A stretch of 64,000 bases of DNA, taken from the NCBI RefSeq assembly GCF_024807615.1, contig NZ_JANUCJ010000004.1, forward strand, positions 124,001 to 188,000. The letters are read 5' to 3'. The notes beneath the pieces are model-generated. The model did not search any database, was not told where the DNA came from, and worked only from the letters and a program-made list of their open reading frames with translations. A program made the translations under genes and the position numbers. Origin of the DNA: Tsukamurella ocularis (GTDB lineage: Bacteria; Actinomycetota; Actinomycetes; Mycobacteriales; Mycobacteriaceae). Numbering within the stretch: position 1 is the stretch's first letter; each line of letters begins with the position of its first letter. Positions 43,216-52,536 of the stretch are shown piece by piece.

Positions 43216-43578
43216 ATGGAATGGATCTGGGTGCTCATGCTCGCCGCCATGCTGGGTGCGCTCGTCGTCATGTGGCAGCGCTCCAAGCGAGGCACGCTCG
43301 GGACCGCGCCAGCGGGCCCCGGTATGGAGGACGGGATGCTCACCCTCAGCGGCGTGAGCCCGCGGCCCGTCGAACCCGACCAGAAGGGGCAGGCCTTCGT
43401 CACGGTCTCCGGCACCGTCGAGGGCCCGACCACCCCGCCGACCCATGTCTATCGGCGGCTGATCGTGGACTTCACCGAGCGCTGGCCGGAGGTCGGCGAC
43501 CGCCTGCCCGTCTACTACAAGGTGGGCAAGGTCGACAGCTCCTGGCAGCTCGGCTCGCTGCAGCCGCCCGCGATCTGA
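43216..43578 (+). CDS. Hypothetical membrane-anchored protein
   Basis: A 120-residue protein with a single N-terminal membrane helix ([18 protein letters not shown]) and a soluble domain of about 80 residues: [51 protein letters not shown]. The short beta-rich domain resembles small OB-like modules, but I cannot name it. TAATCT ends six bases before the ATG (leaderless). It lies between hisN and prfB. Confidence 0.7.
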   Translation: MEWIWVLMLAAMLGALVVMWQRSKRGTLGTAPAGPGMEDGMLTLSGVSPRPVEPDQKGQAFVTVSGTVEGPTTPPTHVYRRLIVDFTERWPEVGDRLPVYYKVGKVDSSWQLGSLQPPAI

Positions 43579-43622
43579 GCGATCGCCGCCGGTCTCAACA
43601 CCACTTTCCCGCCTTCGAAACG

Positions 43623-43676
43623 CGGGTTCTACGGGCATTCGAGGCCAAATCCTGCCACGGACCTTCGTAGAACCCG
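43623..43676. repeat. Intergenic inverted repeat
   Basis: CGGGTTCTACG (43623-43633) and CGTAGAACCCG (43666-43676) form a perfect 11-bp stem around a 32-nt centre that contains CCTTCG/CATTCG-like segments. It lies between two plus-strand genes with no T-run and could be a dispersed palindromic element or a terminator. Confidence 0.45.
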
Positions 43677-43743
43677 ACTTTCGGAAAGGTGACTGAACGC
43701 CGCCGGCCTCGTCGGGCGCGGCGGCGCAGTATCCTGGGTGACT

Positions 43744-44859
43744 GTGCATCCTGACGTAGCCGCAGACATCGAGAGCCTCGACACCACCCTGCAGACGGTG
43801 GAGAAGGTGATCGACCTCGATGAGCTGCGCCGGCGCGTCGACGAGCTGGAACACAAGGCGTCCGACCCCGAGCTGTGGAACGACCAGGCCAACGCCCAGC
43901 GGGTCACCAGCGAGCTGTCGTACGCCCAGGCGGAGCTGCGTCGCGTCACCGACCTGCGACAGCGCCTCGACGACCTGCCCGTGCTCTATGAGCTGGCCGA
44001 CGCGGAGGAGGGCGACGACAAGGCGGTGGCGCTCGAGGACGCCGACGGCGACCGCGCCCAGCTGCGCACCGAGATCGAGGCCATGGAGGTCAAGACCATG
44101 CTCTCGGGCGAGTACGACGCCCGCGACGCCCTGATCAACATCCGCTCCGGCGCCGGCGGTGTCGACGCCGCGGACTGGGCCGAGATGCTCATGCGCATGT
44201 ACATCCGGTGGGCCGAGAAGCACGGCTACGGCGTCGAGGTCTACGACACCAGCTACGCCGAAGAGGCGGGCTTGAAGTCCGCGACCTTCGCGGTCAAGAC
44301 CGACTACGCCTACGGCACCCTCTCCGTCGAGATGGGCACTCACCGCCTCGTGCGGATCAGCCCCTTCGACAACCAGGGCCGCCGCCAGACCTCCTTCGCC
44401 GAGGTCGAGGTGCTGCCCGTGGTGGAGACCACCGACCACATCGACGTTGACGAGAACGAGGTGCGCGTCGACGTGTACCGCTCGTCGGGCCCGGGCGGCC
44501 AGTCGGTCAACACCACCGACTCCGCGGTGCGGCTCACCCACATCCCCACGGGCATCGTCGTCACCTGCCAGAACGAGAAGAGCCAGCTGCAGAACAAGGT
44601 CTCGGCCATGAAGGTCCTGCAGGCCAAGCTCCTCGAGCGCAAGCGCCAGGAGGAGCGCGCGCAGATGGACGCGCTCAAGACCAACGAGGGCGCGTCCTGG
44701 GGCAACCAGATGCGCTCCTACGTGCTGCACCCGTACCAGATGGTCAAGGACCTGCGCACCGAGTACGAGGTGAACAACCCGTCGGCCGTGCTCGACGGCG
44801 ACCTGGACGGATTCATCGAGGCGGGCATCCGCTGGCGGATGCGCGGCGATGACGAGTAG
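43744..44859 (+). CDS. prfB: Peptide chain release factor 2
   Basis: A 371-residue class I release factor: GGQ motif [20 protein letters not shown] and the anticodon-like SPF tripeptide in [10 protein letters not shown] that marks RF2 (UAA/UGA reading). No programmed frameshift site is present; the frame is continuous. GTG 43744 ([10 protein letters not shown]) agrees with the mycobacterial N-terminus and lies eight bases after TATCCT (43730-43735); GTG 43738 is an alternative. It overlaps the MscS gene by 11 bp and heads the mscS-ftsEX-smpB group. Confidence 0.95.
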   Translation: MHPDVAADIESLDTTLQTVEKVIDLDELRRRVDELEHKASDPELWNDQANAQRVTSELSYAQAELRRVTDLRQRLDDLPVLYELADAEEGDDKAVALEDADGDRAQLRTEIEAMEVKTMLSGEYDARDALINIRSGAGGVDAADWAEMLMRMYIRWAEKHGYGVEVYDTSYAEEAGLKSATFAVKTDYAYGTLSVEMGTHRLVRISPFDNQGRRQTSFAEVEVLPVVETTDHIDVDENEVRVDVYRSSGPGGQSVNTTDSAVRLTHIPTGIVVTCQNEKSQLQNKVSAMKVLQAKLLERKRQEERAQMDALKTNEGASWGNQMRSYVLHPYQMVKDLRTEYEVNNPSAVLDGDLDGFIEAGIRWRMRGDDE

Positions 44860-45760
44860 CGCGCTGCTCGCGAACTCGATCCTCCCCGACGTCATCGGGT
44901 GGCGGCTCCTCATGTTCGAGCGGCTGCTGCCGATCGTGCTGTGGGCGCTCGCCGCTATCCTGGCGAACCGATTCGTCAACTGGTTCTCGGCGCGCGTCAC
45001 CATGCGGATCGACGCCCAGTTCAAGAACAGCGACTCGCTGGTGCGCTCGGAGTCCGCGAAGCACCAGCATGCCCTGATCCAGGTGATCAGCTGGGTGGCG
45101 ATCGCCGCGATCTACCTTTTCGCGACGTACCAGGTCGTCAAGGCGCTCGGCGTGCCGATCAACGCCCTCGTCGCGCCGGCCACCGTCATCGGCGCGGCCC
45201 TCGGCTTCGGTGCGCAACGGATCGTGCAGGACCTTCTCGCGGGGTTCTTCCTCATCACCGAGCGGCAGTACGGCTTCGGCGACGTGGTCAACCTCGCGCT
45301 CACCGGCGGCTCGACGGCGGAGGGCACCGTCTCCGACGTCACGCTGCGGGTGACCAAGCTGCGCAACACCGACGGCGAGGTCATCACCGTGCCGAACGGG
45401 CAGATCGTCAAGGCCACGAACCTCTCGAAGGACTGGGCACGCGCTGTGGTCGACATCCCGCTGCCGAAGACCGTCGACATGGGGAAGGTCAACACGCTGT
45501 TGCACCGCGTCGGCGAACGGGCTTACCACGACCCGACGATGTCGACCCTGCTGCTCGACGAGCCCACCCTGATGGGCATCGAGTCGATCGATCTGGATCA
45601 GGTGAACCTGCGTATGGTCGCGCGCACCCTGCCCGGCAAGCAGTTCGAGGTGGGGCGCAACCTGCGCGAACGCATCGTCCGCAGTCTCGCGACAGCCGGC
45701 ATCGACGTCGCGCCCGTGACCGACACCGTCGAGGACGAGGAGGAGGTGAAGCCGCAGTGA
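44849..45760 (+). CDS. Small-conductance mechanosensitive channel (MscS family)
   Basis: A 303-residue MscS protein: three membrane helices (about residues 23-45, 70-92 and 100-125), the last being the pore helix [21 protein letters not shown] beta domain with [20 protein letters not shown] and a C-terminal alpha/beta region follow. It should release solutes under hypo-osmotic shock. ATG 44849 lies within the prfB coding end, and its stop overlaps the next gene by four bases, so all three are translationally coupled. Confidence 0.9.
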   Translation: MTSSALLANSILPDVIGWRLLMFERLLPIVLWALAAILANRFVNWFSARVTMRIDAQFKNSDSLVRSESAKHQHALIQVISWVAIAAIYLFATYQVVKALGVPINALVAPATVIGAALGFGAQRIVQDLLAGFFLITERQYGFGDVVNLALTGGSTAEGTVSDVTLRVTKLRNTDGEVITVPNGQIVKATNLSKDWARAVVDIPLPKTVDMGKVNTLLHRVGERAYHDPTMSTLLLDEPTLMGIESIDLDQVNLRMVARTLPGKQFEVGRNLRERIVRSLATAGIDVAPVTDTVEDEEEVKPQ

Positions 45761-46341
45761 CCGACGTTCCGAAGGGGCCGCAGGACAGGTCTGAGAACGA
45801 CGCCGAGGCCACGACGGAGATCCGCGCCCAGAAGGTGCCGCTTCCCGCGCCGTCCGAGCCCACCCGCGCGCTCCCGACCGCGTGGGAGCGGATTCCGAAA
45901 ACGATCCCGCACACCCGCGCGCGCACCAGCACCGTTGTTCTGGGGCTGTTGTTCCTGGGGCTGATGTGGTGGTACCTCGACCTGTACGCGCAGTTCGTTC
46001 CCGAGGAGCAGCGCCGCACCGGGCAGACGCCGGTCGCCACCACGACGGCGCCCGCGCAGGAGAAGCCCGCCTACGACGCGCCGGTCACGACCACGCCCCC
46101 GCGGGCACCGTCGAGCGCGGTTCCGTCCAGCGGCGTGGCGGGTGAGTCCGGCGCACCGTCGTCGACGGTGCCGGGGCGCTCGGGCGAACCGGGCACGGCC
46201 ACCACCGGGGGCTCGACGACCACCTCCGCGCCGGGTGGGATCGTGCTGCCGGGCGGGGTGACGCCGTCGGGGATTCCGGGCACGACGACCGAGTCGCCCA
46301 CCACCGGCGGCGCACCGACGACGACGCTTCCGCCGGGGTAG
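45757..46341 (+). CDS. Pro/Thr/Ser-rich single-pass membrane protein
   Basis: A 194-residue protein. A cytoplasmic N-terminus of about 55 residues is followed by one membrane helix (TVVLGLLFLGLMWWYLDLY) and a low-complexity extracellular tail of Thr, Pro, Gly and Ser (TTTAPAQEKPAYDAPVTTTP, ending TTTLPPG). It resembles the proline-rich membrane protein that precedes ftsE in mycobacteria (Rv3103c). A wall-spanning or spacer role is possible. GTG 45757 overlaps the preceding stop as GTGA. Confidence 0.75.
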   Translation: MTDVPKGPQDRSENDAEATTEIRAQKVPLPAPSEPTRALPTAWERIPKTIPHTRARTSTVVLGLLFLGLMWWYLDLYAQFVPEEQRRTGQTPVATTTAPAQEKPAYDAPVTTTPPRAPSSAVPSSGVAGESGAPSSTVPGRSGEPGTATTGGSTTTSAPGGIVLPGGVTPSGIPGTTTESPTTGGAPTTTLPPG

Positions 46342-46368
46342 TCCGCGGCGTCAGTAGACTGGGCGCTC

Positions 46369-47058
<690 letters not shown>

Positions 47059-47108
47059 CGGCGCCCGCCGCCCCCGCCGCCGACGACGAACCGAAGGACT
47101 GAATTCCA

Positions 47109-48014
47109 GTGCGAGCCAGTTTCATCACCAGCGAGGTCTTCACGGGCCTCCGCCGGAACGTGAGCATGACGATCGCCATGATCCTCACCACCGCGATCTC
47201 GCTCGGCCTGTTCGGCGGCGGCCTGCTCGTGGTGCGGATGGCGGACAAGAGCCAGGACATCTTCCTGCAGCGCGTCGAGATCCAGGTGTTCGTCGACGAC
47301 AAGGTCGCCGCCGACGATCCGAACTGCCAGAAGGCCGTGTGCCAGGCGATCGAGTCGAAGATCAAGGCGCAGCCGGGCGTCGACTCACTGGACTACATCT
47401 CGCAGGACAAGGCCCTGGAGACCGCGAAGACCAAGACCTTCGCCGACCAGCCCGAGCTCGCCGAGCTGGTGCGGCCGGGGGTGCTGCCCGCGTCCTTCAA
47501 GGTGCGCGTGGGCGACGAGACGAAGTTCTCCGCGGTGATCGACGCGGTGAAGGGGCAGCCCGGCGTGGCCGGAGTGCAGGACCAACGCGAGCTGGTGGAG
47601 CGCGTCTTCTCCGTGCTCAACGGCGCGCGGAACGCAGCCTTCTTCGTGGCCCTGATCCAGGCCGTCGCCGCGGTGCTGCTGATCGCGAACATGGTGCAGG
47701 TGGCCGCGTACACGCGGCGTACCGAGGTCTCGATCATGCGCCTGGTTGGCGCGTCCCGTTGGTACACCCAGCTGCCCTTCCTGCTGGAGGCGGTGATCGG
47801 CGCTGTCATCGGCGCGGTCCTCGCGATCGCCGGCCTGTTCGCGGGCAAGGCCCTGTTCTTCGACCGGGCCCTGCGCGAGATGTACGGCGTGAACATCCTG
47901 GCGCGGATCACGAACACCGACGTGCTGCTGGTCTCTCCATGGCTGCTCCTCGTGGGCGCCGGCTTCGCCGCCATCACCGCGTACGTGACGCTGCGCTTCT
48001 ACGTGCGGGAGTAG
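47109..48014 (+). CDS. ftsX: Cell-division permease FtsX
   Basis: A 301-residue FtsX. After a short cytoplasmic N-terminus ([20 protein letters not shown]) comes the first helix, then an extracellular domain of about 120 residues with one disulfide-capable Cys pair (NCQKAVCQ) that contacts the peptidoglycan hydrolase partner (RipC in mycobacteria). Three further helices follow, with the FtsX-domain loop [20 protein letters not shown] 47109 is preceded by GAAGGA. Confidence 0.95.
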   Translation: MRASFITSEVFTGLRRNVSMTIAMILTTAISLGLFGGGLLVVRMADKSQDIFLQRVEIQVFVDDKVAADDPNCQKAVCQAIESKIKAQPGVDSLDYISQDKALETAKTKTFADQPELAELVRPGVLPASFKVRVGDETKFSAVIDAVKGQPGVAGVQDQRELVERVFSVLNGARNAAFFVALIQAVAAVLLIANMVQVAAYTRRTEVSIMRLVGASRWYTQLPFLLEAVIGAVIGAVLAIAGLFAGKALFFDRALREMYGVNILARITNTDVLLVSPWLLLVGAGFAAITAYVTLRFYVRE

Positions 48015-48110
48015 CCCCGCCGATAAGTCGCTTTCCGCGCACCGTCGCATCCCCGTACGATGGAGTGGTTGTCCAGCCGCTCCGGCGGCCGAAAGAGAAG
48101 GGAAACGACG

Positions 48111-48590
48111 ATGGCGAAGGAGAAGGGGCGCTCGGTGATCGCGAGCAACCGCAAGGCGCGCCACAACTACGCCATCCTCGACACCTTCGAGGCCGGCGTC
48201 GTGCTGGTGGGTACCGAGGTGAAGGCGCTCCGCGAGGGCAAGGCCTCCCTGGTGGACGCGTACGCGACGATCGACGACGGCGAGGTCTGGCTGCGTGGCC
48301 TGCACATCCCCGAGTACGGCAACGGATCGTGGACCAACCACACGCCGCGCCGCACGCGGAAGCTGCTCATGCACCGGCGCGAGATCGATTCGCTGACCGG
48401 CAAGATCCGCGAGGGCAATCAGACCCTGGTGCCGCTGTCGATGTATTTCAACGAGGGCCGGGTCAAGGTCGAGCTGGCGCTGGCCAAGGGCAAGCAGGAC
48501 TACGACAAGCGGCAGGACATCGCCCGCCGCACCGCCGAGCGCGAGCTCGTCAAGGAGCTGGGCCGGCGCGTCAAGGGCATGCGCGGCTGA
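48111..48590 (+). CDS. smpB: SsrA-binding protein SmpB
   Basis: A 159-residue Smp[21 protein letters not shown], the [14 protein letters not shown] motif, and the basic C-terminal tail ([20 protein letters not shown]) that enters the ribosomal A site in trans-translation. AAGGGAA precedes ATG 48111. Its RNA partner tmRNA is encoded 316 bp downstream. Confidence 0.95.
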   Translation: MAKEKGRSVIASNRKARHNYAILDTFEAGVVLVGTEVKALREGKASLVDAYATIDDGEVWLRGLHIPEYGNGSWTNHTPRRTRKLLMHRREIDSLTGKIREGNQTLVPLSMYFNEGRVKVELALAKGKQDYDKRQDIARRTAERELVKELGRRVKGMRG

Positions 48591-48645
48591 TTTCTTTCCG
48601 ACGGTGCCCGGCGTGGCGCGTTGAGTTCCGGTCTTGACGGGCGTT

Positions 48646-48689
48646 CACTTGAGATACGAGTTACTGATGTGACTGGTGGGACTCAAGTG
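48646..48689 (+). promoter_or_regulatory. Inverted repeat before the smpB-ssrA small ORF
   Basis: CACTTGAG (48646-48653) and CTCAAGTG (48682-48689) form a perfect 8-bp pair around 28 nt. The right arm ends at the Shine-Dalgarno GAGGAG of the small ORF. TTGACG and TACGAG nearby could be a promoter with a short 15-bp spacer. Confidence 0.35.
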
Positions 48690-48701
48690 AGGAGCGGATC
48701 C

Positions 48702-48821
48702 ATGAGTGTCGAGAACCGGGCCAAGGTCGTTTCGCTGGCGCATCGCGTCGGAGCGGTGCTGCTCACCGTGCTGATGAACATGAATGCCTCCGCCGCCGGC
48801 GTGCGGCTGCGCACCGTCTGA
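48702..48821 (+). CDS. 39-residue small protein or leader peptide
   Basis: ATG 48702 follows GAGGAG with seven bases between. The product begins MSVENRAKVVSLAHRVGAVL and ends ASAAGVRLRTV; the middle (VGAVLLTVLMNMNASAAG) is hydrophobic enough for a short membrane helix, flanked by basic residues. I do not recognise it. It lies between smpB and ssrA, just before the ssrA promoter. Confidence 0.4.
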   Translation: MSVENRAKVVSLAHRVGAVLLTVLMNMNASAAGVRLRTV

Positions 48822-48828
48822 TAATCGC

Positions 48829-48859
48829 TGGACAGCCACCGATGCCGGTGCGGTAGTAT
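48829..48859 (+). promoter_or_regulatory. Likely ssrA promoter
   Basis: TGGACA (48829-48834), a 19-bp spacer and TAGTAT (48854-48859). Transcription would begin about 40 nt before the mature tmRNA 5' end, which leaves a leader for RNase P to remove. Confidence 0.4.
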
Positions 48860-48906
48860 GGAACTTCCACTCCGCAAGGGATGGGCTTCCGCAGAGCGGA
48901 CGATGA

Positions 48907-49274
48907 GGGGCCGATCGGTTTCGACTTCGTTTGTTGACGCGGGGGAAGCGTGCCGGTGCAGGCTGGAGACCACCGTAAGCGTCGCAGCAACCCTATAAGC
49001 GCCGATTCCAATCAGCGCGACTTCGCTCTTGCTGCCTAAGTAGCAAAGCGAGTCTGTCAGCCCGGGTTCGCCCTCGGCCCGGTTCCTGGCATCAGCTAGA
49101 GGGATTCACCTCACGGTGCGGTCGCGGCATCGTGAGGGACATCAAACAGTGACTGGGATCGTCATTCCGGCTCGTCCGTGAGACCGGAAGATCCGAGTAG
49201 AGACAGAGCGGACTGCGCACGGAGAAGCCCCGTAGAAATGACGGAGGACCCGGGTTCAATTCCCGGCGGCTCCA
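48907..49274 (+). ncRNA. ssrA: Transfer-messenger RNA (tmRNA)
   Basis: The 5' end GGGGCCGATCGGTTTCGACT and the 3' end GGTTCAATTCCCGGCGGCTC with discriminator A pair into a tRNA-Ala-like acceptor (GGGGCCG with CGGCTCC, containing the G-U pair recognised by alanyl-tRNA synthetase). The internal reading frame encodes the tag ADSNQRDFALAA. Blocks such as GAAGCGTGCCGGTGCAGG, ATCAGCTAGAGGGAT and GTAGAGACAGAGCGGACT are close to mycobacterial tmRNA. The 3' CCA is not encoded. Confidence 0.95.
49001..49039 (+). other. tmRNA proteolysis-tag reading frame
   Basis: GCC at 49001 through TAA at 49037-49039 reads ADSNQRDFALAA-stop. The tag ends ALAA, the degron read by ClpXP and related proteases. Confidence 0.9.
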
Positions 49275-49279
49275 CAGCG

Positions 49280-49310
49280 AAGCGCCCCCGGCCACCGGCT
49301 GGGGGCGCTT
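49280..49310 (+). terminator. Terminator of ssrA
   Basis: AAGCGCCCCC (49280-49289) pairs with GGGGGCGCTT (49301-49310) around an 11-nt loop, six bases after the tmRNA 3' end. It also lies before the convergent excalibur gene. Confidence 0.8.
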
Positions 49311-49322
49311 CCGTGTCTGGTG

Positions 49323-49532
49323 CTACTTCTTCACCTCGCAGGCGATGCCGTCGCCGTCACGGTCGAGGTGGGAGCCGTAGCCGGGCTGGCCCTTGAGGAT
49401 CGGGGCCTTGCCGGCCTGGCGCACCTCGGTGCAGTTCTTGTACGCCGGATCGGCGTGCGAGACGGCGGCCGGGGCGGCGATTGCGGCGATCGAGAACGCG
49501 GCGACGACGACGCGGGTGACGATGGTGGACAT
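49323..49532 (-). CDS. Secreted excalibur-domain protein
   Basis: A 69-residue exported protein. The signal peptide runs to about SHA-DPA, and the excalibur calcium-binding motif follows: YKNCTEVRQAG with the DxDxDGxxCE loop LDRDGDGIACEVKK. Such domains bind Ca2+ in secreted nucleases and surface proteins; here the domain stands alone. It is convergent with ssrA. Confidence 0.88.
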   Translation of the reverse strand: MSTIVTRVVVAAFSIAAIAAPAAVSHADPAYKNCTEVRQAGKAPILKGQPGYGSHLDRDGDGIACEVKK

Positions 49533-49769
49533 GGGGTACTCCTGCAGACCGGGGGAGCGACGACTGCGGGACGGTCCCTCTCTCGCAGTTCCTATGGTGT
49601 ACGCGTTTGCGGCAGCAAGCCGTTTGTCGGATATAGGTAATTAGCCGGGAAAGTGACCGCATCGCACGATTCGTGAGCGAGGAGGCGTCGTCGCCCCGCT
49701 GGATATCTGATGGAACAAGTTCTAGAAACGTCTCCCGGTGTGCGAGAGGCTGGACTATCGTCCGTGATC

Positions 49770-50717
49770 ATGAACCTGCGTTCCGTATGGCGACGGGCGG
49801 TCGTCGCGGCGGCCGGAATCGCGCTCCTGGTGGCGGCACCGTCGAACGCGGCGCCGCTGCCCGAGAATTTCAATTTCTTCGGCGGCATACCGTCGGAGCT
49901 GACGAACCCGAACGGCTCGCTGCCCGGGACGAACGATTACTCCTGCAGGCCGACGGCTCGCCACCCCAACCCTGTCGTGCTCGTGCACGGCACCGGCGGC
50001 GGCTCGCAGACCAATTGGGGCGCCTACGCGCCGCTGCTCAAAAACAACGGCTACTGCGTCTTCTCCTTCACCTACGGCGCGCTGCCCGGTGCGCCGTGGC
50101 CGGCGAATCAGATCGGCGGGACTCGTCCGCTCGTCACGAGCGCGCAGCAGCTCAAGGAGACTGTGGAACGCGTTCTTGCATCGACCGGCGCGAAGAAGGT
50201 CGATCTCATCGGTCACTCGCAGGGCACGCTCATGCCGTCGTACTTCGTGAAGTACCTGGGCGGCGCCGACAAGGTGGGCAAGTACGTCTCGCTCGCGCCG
50301 CTGTGGCGCGGCACGGGCGGCGATCTCGGGCGGGCGGCGTCGGTCTTCGTGCGCGGCCTTAACGTCCGTGATCCGTACTTTCCGGTGTTCGAGTCGATCG
50401 GCGACATGCTGCCGGGATCGCGCTTCCTCGACAAGATCTGGGCCGACGGCACGCCCTACGTGCGCGGCGTCGAGTACACGAACATCTCCACCCGCTTCGA
50501 CGAGCTGGTGCTGCCCTACACGAGCGGCCAGCTCGACGGCCTGCCCGGAACCAAGGTCACCAACATCGTCGTGCAGGACACCTGCGGCCAGGACTTCTCC
50601 GACCACCTGGCCATCGCGGGCTCCCGGCGCGCGGCGTACTTCGCGCTCAACGCCCTCGATCCGCAGCATCCGCGGCCGGTGCCCTGCTACGTGGTGCCGC
50701 CCTTCACTGGCGCCTGA
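49770..50717 (+). CDS. Secreted triacylglycerol lipase-like protein
   Basis: A 315-residue secreted alpha/beta-hydrolase. The signal peptide (SVWRRAVVAAAGIALLVAAP) is followed by oxyanion motif VLVHGTGGGSQTNWG and nucleophile elbow DLIGHSQG (Ser150). Cys pairs fit an extracellular disulfide-bonded lipase of the actinobacterial EstA/LipA type. TATCGT ends eight bases before ATG 49770, so it is possibly leaderless. The 49533-49769 gap holds nothing else that I can see. The gene is convergent with a second secreted esterase, separated by 11 bp. Confidence 0.85.
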   Translation: MNLRSVWRRAVVAAAGIALLVAAPSNAAPLPENFNFFGGIPSELTNPNGSLPGTNDYSCRPTARHPNPVVLVHGTGGGSQTNWGAYAPLLKNNGYCVFSFTYGALPGAPWPANQIGGTRPLVTSAQQLKETVERVLASTGAKKVDLIGHSQGTLMPSYFVKYLGGADKVGKYVSLAPLWRGTGGDLGRAASVFVRGLNVRDPYFPVFESIGDMLPGSRFLDKIWADGTPYVRGVEYTNISTRFDELVLPYTSGQLDGLPGTKVTNIVVQDTCGQDFSDHLAIAGSRRAAYFALNALDPQHPRPVPCYVVPPFTGA

Positions 50718-50728
50718 CCCGCTGGCGG

Positions 50729-51475
50729 CTAGCCCCCGCTGGCGGCCCGGCCCGCCGGGTACAGCGTGTTCTCAGCCTGGATCGATCCGGCGGCCTCGTT
50801 GGCGTGCACGCCCTCGCATCGTCCGGCGACCGCTGCCTGGACCTGGGCGATGACGCGTGGGTCCACGGGCTCGACGGTGTGGTCCAATCCGCCGTTCCCG
50901 GTGGCCGACGGGACGGGCGTCATCCGGCACTGCGGTCCGGTGATGCGGCCGTCGGCCCACTCCTTGGCGCTCCGGATCGAGAAGTACTGCGTGGGACCGA
51001 CGGCCCCGACGCCGCTGTTCAACGTGGCGAGGAAGCCGGATCCGGGGCACACCTCGCGGGCGGTGCCGGACTGCGAGCAGGCGGCGGGACTGCCGTACTG
51101 CGCGGTGCCGATCGCGACGTAGTGGGTCACCTTCGGGGCTCCGCCCAGCGCCTTGAGGTAGTAGCGGGCGCTGAGGCCGCCCACGCTGTGCCCGACGAGG
51201 GAGACGGGGCCGCCGCCAGCCCTCGCCCGGTCGACGGCCGCGCCGATCGCGGTGGCGTCGGAGCGCAGGTCGAGTCCCCGCAGGTTCAGTACCTCGACGC
51301 GCGACCCGGATCGCTCGAGGGCCGCCTTCATCGGCTGGTACGGCAGCGCGCCGATGTACTGGCCGGGAACGATGACGACGGTGCCCTGTGCGGGCGCGGC
51401 GGCAGCGGGTGCCGCGAGGGCGCCGGTCGCGGCGACGGCCGCCGCCAGGGCGAAGAAGGAGTGTCCTGCAATCAT
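50729..51475 (-). CDS. Secreted lipase/esterase under an iron box
   Basis: A 248-residue secreted alpha/beta-hydrolase: signal peptide FFALAAAVAATGALAAPAAA, nucleophile elbow SLVGHSVGGLS (Ser97), and a C-terminal His candidate in GGLDHTVEP. TAGGCT lies seven bases before the ATG, so transcription is leaderless. That -10 is inside a strong left half of an IdeR box (51476-51494), so expression should rise when iron is scarce. A lipase in an iron regulon might hydrolyse an ester siderophore or a host lipid; neither can be shown from the sequence. Confidence 0.83.
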   Translation of the reverse strand: MIAGHSFFALAAAVAATGALAAPAAAAPAQGTVVIVPGQYIGALPYQPMKAALERSGSRVEVLNLRGLDLRSDATAIGAAVDRARAGGGPVSLVGHSVGGLSARYYLKALGGAPKVTHYVAIGTAQYGSPAACSQSGTAREVCPGSGFLATLNSGVGAVGPTQYFSIRSAKEWADGRITGPQCRMTPVPSATGNGGLDHTVEPVDPRVIAQVQAAVAGRCEGVHANEAAGSIQAENTLYPAGRAASGG

Positions 51476-51494
51476 GCAGGGGAGCCTAACCTAA
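51476..51494 (-). promoter_or_regulatory. IdeR/DtxR iron box overlapping the -10 of the esterase
   Basis: On the minus strand the site reads TTAGGTTAGGCTCCCCTGC, matching 12 of the first 12 bases of the DtxR/IdeR consensus before diverging. TAGGCT inside it is the -10, and the site ends at the start codon. Confidence 0.65.
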
Positions 51495-51526
51495 ACAACC
51501 AGGGTTGAGAAGGATCGTGTCGCGGC

Positions 51527-52450
51527 TCACTCCGAGCGGTACGCCTCCCCGTGGGGCTCGTCGCAGTGGTCCTCGGCGCCGTCGTGATCGACCTGGAGGG
51601 TCGCGTGCTCGATGCCGTACTCGTCGTGCAGCATGCCGCTGATCTTCGAGCGGACGGCGTGGCAGTCCGCGGCCGCGTCGACGAGCACGTGCGCCGACAG
51701 CGCGGGCTGGCCCGACGTGATCTCCCAGATGTGCAGGTCGTGCACCTCGGTCACGGACGGGACGGCCGCGACGTCGCGCCCGACCTCGGCGGGGTCGATG
51801 CCCTCGGGTGCGGCCTCGAGGAAGATCCTCCCCGACGCCTTGACCAGCCCCCAGCCGGCCTTGAGCATGAGCGCCGCGACGACCAGGGCGGCGATCGCAT
51901 CCGCCTGGCCCCATCCGGTGGCCCAGATGATCGCGCCCGCGATGGCGGTGGCGATGAAGGCGTACAGATCGTTGAGGATGTGCTGGTAGGCGCCCTCGAC
52001 GTTGAGGCTGGTGCGGTTGGCCCGCCGGATGCACCACGTGGCCGCGAGGTTCACGACGCAGCCGGCGAGGGCGGTGAAGAAGACCAGCCGGCCATCGACG
52101 TCCGGCGGCGTGATGAGTCGCGAGATGCCCTCGTAGACGAAGAACGCCGCGAGGAGCAGGAGGGTGATCCCGTTGGCCTGCGCCGACAGGATCTCCACCC
52201 GCTTGAGACCCCAGGTGTACCCGCCCTTCGCCGGCTTCGCGGCGATCTTGATCGCGACCAGCGCGAGCACGATCGCCGCGGCGTCGGTGAGCATGTGCGC
52301 GGCGTCGGTGATCAGCGCGAGCGAGCTCGCGATGATGCCGATCGTCACCTCGATCGCCATGAAGCCGACGATGAGCGCCAGGGCCAGGCTCAGCCAGCGC
52401 TTGTCGGCGTCCGCCGACACCCCGTGGTCGTGTCCCGCGTGTCCGCTCAT
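51527..52450 (-). CDS. Cation diffusion facilitator (CzcD/ZitB-type metal exporter)
   Basis: A 307-residue CDF protein. The His-rich N-terminus (MSGHAGHDHGVSADADKRW) precedes six helices with the zinc site ALITDAAHMLTDA (HxxxD) in helix 2 and HILNDLYAF in helix 5. A C-terminal cytoplasmic domain follows with VHDLHIWEITSGQPALSAHV. It exports Zn2+, Co2+ or similar metals. GGCGGAG precedes the ATG. A palindromic operator sits between the -35 and -10 upstream, pointing to metal-responsive control by an ArsR- or MerR-type repressor encoded elsewhere. Confidence 0.9.
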   Translation of the reverse strand: MSGHAGHDHGVSADADKRWLSLALALIVGFMAIEVTIGIIASSLALITDAAHMLTDAAAIVLALVAIKIAAKPAKGGYTWGLKRVEILSAQANGITLLLLAAFFVYEGISRLITPPDVDGRLVFFTALAGCVVNLAATWCIRRANRTSLNVEGAYQHILNDLYAFIATAIAGAIIWATGWGQADAIAALVVAALMLKAGWGLVKASGRIFLEAAPEGIDPAEVGRDVAAVPSVTEVHDLHIWEITSGQPALSAHVLVDAAADCHAVRSKISGMLHDEYGIEHATLQVDHDGAEDHCDEPHGEAYRSE

Positions 52451-52489
52451 CTCAGCTCCGCCCCTTGTCCGATGAGATCACCGGACGAA

Positions 52490-52514
52490 CATACATGGCT
52501 GTATGCGCATGTAT
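52490..52514. promoter_or_regulatory. Candidate metal-repressor operator of the CDF gene
   Basis: ATACATG (52491-52497) and CATGTAT (52508-52514) are a perfect 7-bp inverted pair, with CATAC-N6-GTATG (52490-52505) nested inside. On the minus strand, -35 TTGATA and -10 TATGTT flank and overlap the repeat with an 18-bp spacer, so a bound repressor would block transcription. Confidence 0.5.
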
Positions 52515-52536
52515 CAATGGCGGAGTGTTGCGACGA

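Noticed and set aside
43744-44859. Programmed frameshift in prfB
   Set aside because: The frame is continuous from GTG to stop, with no in-frame TGA near codon 26.
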